From contig NC_065913.1 in NCBI RefSeq assembly GCF_905147045.1, forward strand, positions 2,406,001 to 2,470,000: a stretch of DNA of 64,000 bases. The letters are read 5' to 3'. The notes under the pieces are model-generated. The model searched no databases and had not been told where the DNA came from. It worked only from the letters and a program-made list of their open reading frames with translations. The stretch comes from Nymphalis io (lineage: Eukaryota; Arthropoda; Insecta; Lepidoptera; Nymphalidae). The translations under genes were made by a program, and so were the position numbers. Shown one piece after another: positions 55,053-64,000 of this stretch; position 1 is the stretch's first letter; every line of letters begins with the position of its first letter.

Positions 55053-55551
55053 CTGAAAAAAGGAAAAATAGAAGATTAGCACATTTTGGACAATCTAATG
55101 GACTAACTTATGGTAAATGATCACTCCTGCGAAATATATATGATATATATGTGGATTATTCTTATTGTCTTTGCAAGCCTTTATACATGCTCATTGATTA
55201 GAGCTTGTTCTAGGGTAAGATAGGAATTATTATTAGGGAATTAAATCTCCCTTCTAATAAATAAGCAGATTGGCATTATATATGGAAGTCACCGTAAGAT
55301 TAAAGTAACCCCGAGATATGTGCCGTTTACCTTTGCTCAATCAAACAAACCCTTTATGATGCAACGTAATGAAATACATTGCAACTTATAAATGTACATG
55401 TTTTTCAATATGGCTTCGACAGTCAGCCATCAGAAGATTAACTTACAAATCTAATGAAGAACTTCTCAACGTTAAGTTTATAGTTTGTAACATATAAACA
55501 AACGTTGAAATTTGGATTATTATGTTATATAATAATTCAAATCAAAATATA

Positions 55552-55672
55552 CATTATTCAAATAGGCTCTTGAGAGCACTTTTGAGTCAAATTAAATTTA
55601 AAAAGCCATCACTGGTTAGGACTATATATTCTACCGAGAAGAACCGGCAAGAAACTCAGTAGTTACTCAACT
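55552..55672 (+). repeat. Family E repeat, best copy
   Basis: GCACTTTTGAGTCAAATTAAA, then TATATTCTACCGAGAAGAACC and GGCAAGAAACTCAGTAGTT. Confidence 0.75.
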
Positions 55673-56788
55673 AATGCCCGGCAAGCGAGCCGCGTTTAAA
55701 CAATCTACGTGCCCAAATTTATAGCTATTGCCGTGATGATCAAAGTATTCTTTGATGTGCCATAGCACCATATAACGGCGAGTTAAATATATAGTAATAT
55801 TTGTACTTGATTTATTATTTTCCGAAGTATTTGCCGAATTTTACTGTGACCGGTCAAATGGCGTCGTAGTCTAAAAATCACAATCAGTTATACCAACAGC
55901 AATTTTCGTAACGCCGTGATACCGACGAAATAAGCTGAGTGGTCAACCATTTGCATCATCACACTTGTACAGATTTATTTATTATTTAATTATATGTATA
56001 TATTTTAATTTTCATAAATTAAAATATAATCTGGTTCATGTGTAACTCAGTAGGATATAATTAAAGCTACCTATATATCTATTTATCTATGTATATGTAA
56101 TTTTGATATATAAAATGGACATGATGAGCATTAACTGTTAATGCATTGAATTAGAAAATTAATAAATAACCAAATTATCACAGGGACGCATGAAACAAAC
56201 GAGTTTTAAGAAAACGGGACGCTAACTAGTAATTAGTGAATCATTGAGCAGCTGTTACAACAAGTAACCGGATACGTCCGGTTGGAACCGGCACCGGTTA
56301 GGTGACAATTGTTTTTTTTTTTAAAGATGGACAGTGCCTACCTGGTGTTGAAACTTCATTTCTGTAATTTTTTGTGTTATCTCAATATATGCTTATTTAT
56401 AATAGCTGTATATAAAAATATAATTATTAAAATTTACTTATACAAGTATATTATTTTACGTGGTTAAAATCGCGTGGTACATTTTAAACATAATTTTTTA
56501 TACGATTTATTTGAAAGCATTACAAGAAATACTAATAAAATGTAAGGGTACAAAATATTACGATCATAATGAAATTATAAATTAATTCAACAGAAATTAT
56601 ATGAGGTTTTTTTAGTAATATAGAATCATATTAGTTTGTGGTAATGCCCGAGTTAGTGGTAGAGTAGGCGCGTGTATGCGAATGCGATGGCTGTTTTTCG
56701 TTTAACTCTATATATCGTTAATTTTTGCGAAGCAATTGAAAATCAAATGGGTAATAACGCTGATATAATTTATAGTAAGATAATACAC
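55673..56788. other. Stretch without recognisable features
   Basis: AT-rich. Nothing seen. Confidence 0.6.
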
Positions 56789-56908
56789 CGTAACAGCCTG
56801 TGAATGTCCCACTGCTGGGCTAAAGGCCTCCTCTCCTCTTTTTAAGGAGAAGGTTTGGAGCTTATTCCACCACGCTGCTCCAATGCGGGTTGGTAGAAAT
56901 ACACACAC
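56789..56908 (-). repeat. Family A SINE, 3' end only
   Basis: CCGTAACAGCCTGTGAATG to GCGGGTTGGTAGAAATACAC. 5' truncated. Confidence 0.88.
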
Positions 56909-57201
56909 GTATACAATTTAAATAACGAATTTTCGTTTAAAAACACTCGAGACAACATTAAAAATCTTATGTACGTTGATCTTGAACATCAATAACAGAA
57001 CACGACCTAGTTGATGAATGCATCCTAGGCCGGTCGTTCAACTTCATCCCAAAAATAAAGACGCCAAAAAATATACCTACTTCGCGTGTAGGCGAGCTTA
57101 CTTCAGAAGATTTCCTATAGACTTGACAATTTTCTATATAAATTTTTTAAATCATTAAAATATTTCTGCAATTGATTTTATTTTTAACATAGTATTATTT
57201 G

Positions 57202-57224
57202 ATATATATATATATATATATATA
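57202..57224. repeat. (AT)n microsatellite
   Basis: About eleven AT units. Confidence 0.9.
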
Positions 57225-57542
57225 ACAATCACCATTATGGAATTTATTCTGGGGGTCTGTAAGACTGTTTCGTGGGTACCAGTGGTACCTACTCACCAGT
57301 TACACTACCGGCAAATTGTTCCGGTTTGGATCGTCAGTTATAAAAAAAATGAGATATGACGTCATAGATCCCGTAATATGTGGTTTATATTTACAACAGA
57401 GACAGTGTCTATGTTCAAAGGTAACTGCTATCTAGTCACTAATTTGTTCGCCCACCTTTATACTTAAAAACCTATATTTGATTCGCAATCCCGATCACAT
57501 ATTTAATTTACTGTAATTTTTTTTATATATAATAATATTTTC

Positions 57543-57705
57543 CAGACCGATTTCGGCCACGGCAGCCAATCTCAACAGAGAGATTAGCAAACTGCGCAGG
57601 ACATATTATAGTAAACAAGTGTGTGCGCAAACACAGGCTCCCTCTCTATTCCCTAACTCTTATAATCTGATGGGACGGCAACCCAACACGGCCGTAAAGA
57701 GTACC
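57543..57705 (+). repeat. Family F repeat
   Basis: GACCGATTTCGGCCACGGCAG, AACTGCGCAGGACATATTATA, CTCTCTATTCCCTAACTC and GATGGGACGGCAACCC. The 71-codon frame here derives partly from it. Confidence 0.65.
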
Positions 57706-58109
57706 ATTTCGTATTGCAATAATCATCATCTTACAATTAAATGGAAGAAGTTTTGTTTAATATATTTTATTTTAATTACAAATGAATTAAGATGCCTGCT
57801 TCGATTTGCTCTGGTGTTTTCATTAGAATTTTAAGTAATTAAGTAATTGATCGCGCGTTTCAAATCACCTAACAACAACATTATCTTAATAGCTTATAGA
57901 CTATACTTGCTTATTTACTAATGAAGGGCATTTAACATGATAACGCAAAGTAGTAGCAAGGCGGTATATTTCATACATGTTATTGTTATAAAGACGAACA
58001 CAATACCACATTCATTTGTTTTTAGATCAGAATAACGTATTAAACTTATGCCCGAACCTAGATTATTTCTAACTCTAAGGGATTATTCGTTAACTTGCAT
58101 TATCCACAC

Positions 58110-58345
58110 GAGCCAAGCTGGCACTGTGATTAGAACCCGCGTAGTTTAATCGAGGATTGCGGGTTCATGTCCGGTTTAGTACCACTGTATTTTCGGCCGA
58201 TCGGCCGAAGACATCGTGAGGATTCTTGCATGTGTCGGATAAAATTATAGTCCAAATATGTATTGGAGCAGCGTGGTGAAGTAAGGTCGAAACCCTCGCT
58301 CCTACTTTACAGGAGATCTTTGTCCAACATTGGAACATTTAACAC
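58110..58345 (+). repeat. Family A SINE, old copy
   Basis: GGCACTGTGATTAGAACCCG and ATTGCGGGTTCATGTCCGG head; TATTGGAGCAGCGTGGTGAAG body. Confidence 0.7.
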
Positions 58346-58950
58346 TCATCAATAAACTCATTGGTATCAAATTATTTTATTATCATACGAATGAAATTTA
58401 TTTGTAAAATTTCAAATCGATACAACAACTATTCTTCAACTAGAAGTAAATACAAATCGAGTTCCTAGATTTATTTACATAAATAATTACCTAATTAAAC
58501 AGAAGACGCTACTAAATGACTTGATTGATCTTACAAGTACATTTGTATCGTCATGCTTATATCGAAAATTATTGTAAACTATCACCGATGAATTACCAAA
58601 ATGTGTGAAATAACTCTCATTCTTGTCAATTTTGTTCCGGATATTGGATATATTCTTCAATAAAATAATGTAGTGAATCATTCCGTATTACAATAATTAT
58701 TATCATATACAAACACTTCAAATATTGTGAAATGTTGAGTCAATTTCATTTCTCGTACCATGTATTACGCGTGGTAATTCGACTTATTTACCTAATTCAT
58801 TTAAGTAGATCATTGGCAACATACTGAATTAAATTATAAAAGCATGTAAGATAATTTTTGATGTTTAAATAAATACGTATATAAAATAAATATAAACTTT
58901 AAATAAGCATGCTCTCAAAAACACATCGTCATTTTACAAGATCATTAACT

Positions 58951-59180
58951 GCGCTGTTGGGTAAAGGCCGCACTCGTGTTCAATATAAGTGGTATATATA
59001 GGCTTGGAGTTTATTCCGTGAAGCCGCTCTTGTGCGACTTTATGGATATACGTATAATTGACGGAATTTAAACCGATACGTAAGTATCTTTGATGTTTTG
59101 TTGCATCGTCGAGCACGAGGCGAATTATAAACACGATAATCTTACTGGCCCGGATTCAATCTTGAGTATGATTGCACTAC
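58951..59180 (-). repeat. Family A SINE, old copy
   Basis: GCGCTGTTGGGTAAAGGCCG, GTCGAGCACGAGGCGAATTA and GGCCCGGATTCAATCTTG are in reverse order. Confidence 0.65.
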
Positions 59181-59329
59181 GGCAATTAACTAAATATGTA
59201 TATATGTAAACAAATATAAGAAGTCGATTTTATCCTACTTCTAATAGGCATCGTGACCATTTAAAACTTTATACCTACATTTAATATGAATAACAACACG
59301 ACGCTTTGGTACCATCGTATTGTTGCTTG

Positions 59330-59560
59330 TTAATTCTCTGCTACTACCGAAGACTTCGTCTCTTCTTGAGAAGGTTTAACCCAATCGGGATGGAAACAAA
59401 ACGAGAAACAAGAATTTCAAACGCATCATTTTTTTTGTCGCAAAGTTTTCCTTCATCGCCGAGCACGATGAATTATAAACACAAATTACGCTTACTGTAA
59501 TTTATTTAAACATCCTTATTTCAATCTGCGATCTTTAGTTAAGATCAACGTGTAGCGCAG
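59330..59560 (-). repeat. Family A SINE, old copy
   Basis: CTTCTTGAGAAGGTTTAACC, TTTTCCTTCATCGCCGAGC and GATGAATTATAAACACAAAT support a decayed reverse copy. Confidence 0.6.
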
Positions 59561-59586
59561 CAATTGCACGATACAATATATAAATA

Positions 59587-59765
59587 ACTAGTATTCGCCC
59601 GCGGGTTTGGGGGAGAGGGTATTAGGTAAAAAAGTAGCCTATGTCTGTCCTTGGAGTTCAAACTTACTTCATTCGAATGTTATCAAAATCGGTTCAGTGG
59701 TTTAGCTTTGGAAACAGTAACAGACACACAGAGTTACTTTCGCATTTATAATATTAGTTTTATAT
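59587..59765 (-). repeat. Family G element with CTAGT-type end
   Basis: Starts ACTAGTATTCGCCCGCGGG (reverse of a CCCGCGGGCG...CTAGT end). Contains AAAATCGGTTCAGTGGTTTAG and ends in GCATTTATAATATTAGT. This is the clearest Helitron-like terminus in the window. Confidence 0.6.
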
Positions 59766-60244
59766 GAAACAAGTAAATAAACGATAGTTAGGCAGCCGAT
59801 ATAACATTATCAAACATCGCATTACAAATGCCGCCGGCTTGCAAATTGCCTTATTAACACCGGCTCGGAGAAAGGCACGGACGAAGGTCACGATGCGATT
59901 CAGAATAACTCTCGTTTCGAGAATTACGCAGAAGTTTTGTTTTCATATATTTCTATCGTTCGAGAAATTATGAAAATGAAAATATCAAAGATTTTATTTG
60001 ATATTTAATAACTAATAAATAAATTCAACGCTTGAAGCATGTTTAGCTTGAAAATGATACATTTCTTTAAATGAATTTAATATAAATTTTACCTTTAACT
60101 AAAACACATATTAACATTCTATCTAAAATATAAAATACAAAAGTCTTTTCACGTCAAAACCACTCCACAAATCACCACTAAATTGTTTGTATATACGTTG
60201 TCAGATGTATAGAAAAGGACATATGGTACCTAATATTACAAGTA

Positions 60245-60252
60245 TTACCCCC
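60245..60252. repeat. Homopolymer C8
   Basis: TATTACCCCCCCCAATAC; unusual in such AT-rich DNA. Confidence 0.8.
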
Positions 60253-60309
60253 CCCAATACATGCAAGTTTACTTACTAATAATTAAAAATATACACATCA
60301 AAACACAAT

Positions 60310-60380
60310 GATGCTTGCTCAGGTTTGAACCCGGAAACATAGATTGGTACTCACGTGTTCTAACTATTGGGTCGTAATTT
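60310..60380 (-). repeat. Family A SINE, head only, diverged
   Basis: GCTCAGGTTTGAACCCGG then CACGTGTTCTAACTATTGG, the reverse of the tRNA-like region. Confidence 0.6.
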
Positions 60381-60750
60381 TTACAACCGCGAAATATATT
60401 AAAACATAACACTTCGCTGTACAATTGGTAACTTGGTACTTCTACGTTTATTTACTAGGATTAAAGTACAAAGTCGCATTAGTAATCATTACGTTTCACA
60501 TATTATGTTGATTACAATACGAGTTTATTGAACTCGCGGAAAACTCATCTATACGTATGTATATATTTACGACCCGCAACGGTCGCGAAGACATATATAA
60601 CGATTATACACAATCGTGTTTGTGAATTTTTTTTATTGTTTTTACTGACGAATGTGATTAGCTTTATTTTAATTAAATATTAATATATTTTATTCGTACC
60701 TTCGCTTATGAATTCGTTCGGTTAAATATTTCATTCATCATTAAGATAAT

Positions 60751-60835
60751 GGCACGGCTTTGTGTGAGCCCGTCTGGGTAGGTATTCACATATTCTACCG
60801 CCAAACAGCAATACTTAGTACTGTTGTGTTCCGGT
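60751..60835 (+). repeat. Family B retroposon, head only
   Basis: GGCACGGCTTTGTGTGAGCC to GTTGTGTTCCGGTAGG, then a GC-rich unrelated stretch (60840-60960). Confidence 0.75.
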
Positions 60836-60978
60836 AGGTCCGGTTTGCAGCCGGGTCATAAGAACCCCGTTGGGGAAGAAGCCCACAGTGGACGGTCGCC
60901 CAAACCAAAAAAAAGAAGGGGAAAAGGAAGGTCCGTAAAAACCCGTTCATCCCTCCTCCCGAGACTTGGGCTTTATTG
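60836..60978 (+). repeat. GC-rich insert between retroposon fragments
   Basis: GGTCCGGTTTGCAGCCGGGTC then GAACCCCGTTGGGGAAGAAG and a purine-rich AAAAAAAAGAAGGGGAAAAG run. Probably a fragment of another retroelement joining a family B head to a family A body. Not identified. Confidence 0.4.
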
Positions 60979-61143
60979 GCTTAATTTGTGAAGGAAAACA
61001 TCGTGAGGAAACCCACATGTGTCTAATTTCACTGAAATTCTGCCATCCCATTCCACCAACCCGCATTGGAGCAACGGTGGTGGAATAAGCTCAAAAAGGG
61101 AGAGGAGGTCTTAGCCCAGCAGATGGACATAGGCTGTTACTGT
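60979..61143 (+). repeat. Family A SINE, 3' part
   Basis: GTGAAGGAAAACATCGTGAGG to CATAGGCTGTTACTG with small internal deletions. Confidence 0.88.
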
Positions 61144-62155
61144 TTATATTAGTAGTAAGTGTAGAAATCTTAGGATAGTCGAAAGGATTATAAAGTCCTG
61201 TAGACATATAAAATCATTCATAAGAATTGAATCGGTAGGTACGTCCGATAACTCTACAACATCAATATTATATTGATATTTTATTGTAAAATAACATATG
61301 TGGACAGCTCAGTGATAGGATAAGGATAAGGTGTCACTCACTTGGCCTTTCAAATAATGAAAATATTTAAATAATTTGTATGCAGTTTAAAGTTGAACTA
61401 TTCTGATATAATAACCGATCGTAATCGTTCGACTTAAATACTGCATAGACATATATCTATACCTTGCAATATATAATTTATCAATGACTTATTTCAATAC
61501 AATCATGTCACGTGACATTCAGACGTATGTATAATGTATATGTATATATAAAAACTGATAAAATGCTAATAGATCGTTTTCGGGTCGTTGACACATTGAA
61601 ACAATAGCTAGTGGAAACATTGTTGAAAATGAAACTAACTTATTACATACATGCTCCTTGTTAAGAAAATCAATATTACACAACCTCTAGGTCTAACTCT
61701 GATCTTTAATTAATTTAAAGTTGTATAATATTTTTTTTTATAAAAATAGAATTTAAATTAAAAATAGTTATTCATCCTGTCAGTCCGTTCGTGTGTACAC
61801 GTATTATCAAAATGATTTATATTAAATGTTTTCCATGTTGAGTTTTAAATATGACAATATTATTTCGTCACAGGGAGAAGAAATACCTCGAGTAGGTAAC
61901 AATGCACCTCTCAAGGCCACCTTAAATACATTAACATATCAAAGCTGCGTACTGACTGCTTCAGTAAATATATACAAAGATGTTTCACTACTGTGTTATC
62001 GTTGGACGTATATAAACAAATATATGTATGTTTCAACGGTGACATTCTTTTGTACATAATCTCTAAACAAATATATAAAACAAGTATTGGCATCTCATCT
62101 CAGTGATGTTAATTAGGACTTTGAATATTAAGCCGTTAACATACTTTAAATGAAT
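61144..62155. other. Stretch without recognisable features
   Basis: AT-rich. The 77-codon frame at 61826-62059 has no homology. Confidence 0.6.
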
Positions 62156-62340
62156 TAACCACCGCCAAAGATATTTGCACTGCAAGAAATATTGATCATC
62201 ATTTACATCTTAAATGCGCCACAAACCTTGTGACGTAAGATGTTTATGCTCCTCGTGCCTGTAGTTACACTGGCTCAATCGCTCTTCAAACTGGAACGCA
62301 ACAATACTACTTACTACTGTTTGCCGGTAGAATAATATCT
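62156..62340 (-). repeat. Family B retroposon, old copy
   Basis: ATGCGCCACAAACCTTGTGAC and CAAACTGGAACGCAACAATAC mark a reverse copy that stops at AATAATATCT. Confidence 0.75.
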
Positions 62341-62635
62341 ACTGGTGGTAGGGCTTTGTGCAAGCTCGTCTGGGTAGGTACCACCCACTCATCAGATATT
62401 CTACCGCAAAACAGCAATACTTGATATTGTTGTGTTCCGGTTTGAAGGGTGAGTGAGCCAGTGTAATTACAGGCACAAGGGACATAAAATCTTAGTTCCC
62501 AAGGTTGGTGGCGCATTGGCTATAAGCGATGGTTGACATTTCTTACAATGCCAATGTCTACGAGCGTTTGGTGACCACTTACCATAAGGTGGCCCATATG
62601 CTCGTCCACCTTCCTATTCTATAAAAAAAAAAAAA
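62341..62635 (+). repeat. Family B retroposon, young full-length copy
   Basis: ACTGGTGGTAGGGCTTTGTG to CACCTTCCTATTCTATA then A14. It carries the same private variants as the copies at 6081 and 45487. Confidence 0.93.
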
Positions 62636-64000
62636 AATGTGACGCGACACCAGACCACCACAACATCACCATGATAATATTTCCTAAACATATGTATATT
62701 TTATGATTTCGAAATACATAACCGTTCATACAGTAAAACCTAACAACATTTGACATATTATTTATCAATGTATAAAACAAATTACATCACTTGAACGTTA
62801 AATTTATAAATTTTACGGTTAATTATATAATCAATACTAAGAATGTTACTGAGCCGTAACAAAATCAATATATCATACAAAAAAGATGGCATACAGTGCT
62901 TATTTCCATTCCAGCGTATAAGCAAGAGTATGGAGAAACAATAGGACCGTATTGTAATATAAACCTATCTTCGTAGCCTATAGCTTGGTCTGTCAAAACT
63001 CACAGATAATGAACTGAAATAAACTCAATATTCATAAGGTCATATTTTCGTACGACCGCGAACTCGTGTCCTCTCTTGAATGTCACACTTTCGACAAGGC
63101 TTATTTGATTATATTTTAAATTTTTATCATGTCTCCTCGTCGGGTCGGCAAGCTGTTTTCCTGGAGATCAATTTATATGAAAATCACAGTATAAGTTTCT
63201 ATATGAAAAATGAATTATATATTCGATGACCTTTAAACCGCTCTTTCTGTAATCACGATTACAAATGACATATTCAACCAATCCACAGGTCCGAAAGAAA
63301 AGACTTAACCAATCAGAAAAAGTAAAAAACTATCTAAGAGTTAAGTGTCCAACAAAAAGATCGTCTCGTAACAAGTCAGACGACCAAAGTGTTTGAACGA
63401 AACGTAGTTCAAACATTGATTAACACAGCCGAGTTTTGCAATGGAAGCGAGTATTGAACCGTGTCTTTGTAGTGTATTCATTCAACTCGATGAAAACGAG
63501 AGTGTGATGACTTCTACATTTAAAAGACTTTATAGGAATCAAATAATCGCTTTCTATTTGCATTAACAATTGAAAAATGTTTTATCCAAAAAACCAAGAC
63601 TAACTATGACTACCCATTGAGAATCTGATTCTGAGTATAATACGACTCTCGGAATATTCAAGTTAACGGACGGCTATCCATATTTCTACTACATCACAAA
63701 ACACAATACTATGAAAATTCATTGATTAAACTCTTTCATATTTCATACTATTTCATCTTTATTCCATTAATTTGATGTTCAGTTTTTCTCTTCCATAAAT
63801 TTCTATCTCTAGTCTTAGTCTAGTCTTAGACGATATGCTCAGTTAACTTCTTGCACTTGTCATGAAAGGAATTAAAATAGATTAAACTGACCATTTTTCC
63901 AGATATCTGAAAAGACCAACTGAATGCGGAAGACGGCGCTCTAGGTGTTTTGGCAAATTTCGACCAATCTGTAATCCACAGCTGGATATATGGATATGGA
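62636..64000. other. Right edge of window without recognisable features
   Basis: AT-rich, no SINE core, no exon of a known domain on either strand. Confidence 0.55.

Larger units (their letters stand above)
55053..64000 (-). other. Upstream intron or 5' region of JIL-1, no exon recognised
   Basis: The acceptor before exon A is at 55053-55055 and the sequence must continue to an exon encoding the start of the glycine loop (expected ...VLGTG). I did not find it in the remaining 8.9 kb by eye. It may be beyond 64000. Confidence 0.6.

Noticed and set aside
57241..57330. Possible glycine-loop exon upstream of exon A (reverse reading CAATTTGCCGGTAGTG)
   Set aside because: Does not encode a VLGTG-type loop in the required phase, and no donor fits.
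63871..64000. TTTTCCAG followed by a short open stretch at the right edge
   Set aside because: Acceptor-like on the plus strand but the peptide is unrecognised and cut by the window end; not enough to call an exon.
1..64000. Search for CRISPR arrays, operons, riboswitches, phage or rRNA features
   Set aside because: The window is eukaryotic nuclear DNA; repeats are dispersed retroposons and no regular spacer array or rRNA signature is present.

Overview
The window looks like a stretch of a lepidopteran (probably butterfly) nuclear genome. It is AT-rich and eukaryotic in layout: short coding exons with GT/AG borders lie between very long introns. It carries dense families of short retroposons of types I associate with butterflies and moths (tRNA-derived SINEs resembling Metulj, a poly(A)-tailed ~290-bp unit, a MITE) and one decayed DIRS-like retrotransposon. 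The species cannot be fixed from the sequence alone.

One host gene spans most of the window on the minus strand. Ten internal exons (55052 down to 406) encode 426 complete codons of an MSK1/2-type tandem kinase, the family that includes Drosophila JIL-1 and vertebrate RPS6KA5. From the N-terminal side they give the whole N-terminal AGC kinase domain from the middle of its glycine loop, its C-terminal tail and linker phosphosites, and the start of the C-terminal CaMK-like kinase domain. All ten exons join in phase. The first exon(s), upstream of the glycine loop, were not found and may lie beyond 64000. The rest of the C-terminal kinase domain lies beyond base 1. Introns range from 103 bp to 34.6 kb.

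Layout: 1-405 intron with a possible piggyBac-type remnant; 406-3621 six clustered exons (C-terminal half); 3622-38242 a 34.6-kb repeat-rich intron; 38243-39483 two exons (catalytic core); 39484-54202 a 14.7-kb intron holding the DIRS remnant (about 39765-42345); 54203-55052 two exons (glycine loop to early N-lobe); 55053-64000 a further intron or upstream region with repeats only.

No second host protein-coding gene, rRNA, convincing tRNA gene, CRISPR array or operon was found. Most short ORFs come from repeat copies. The items most worth checking are a recently spread subfamily of the poly(A)-tailed repeat, a MITE family with shared terminal inverted repeats, a short RNA-type hairpin, and two intronic promoter-like clusters (CRE half-sites with a TATA box; an NRF1 plus YY1-type site with a small ORF). 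I did not see an obviously novel multi-gene system.
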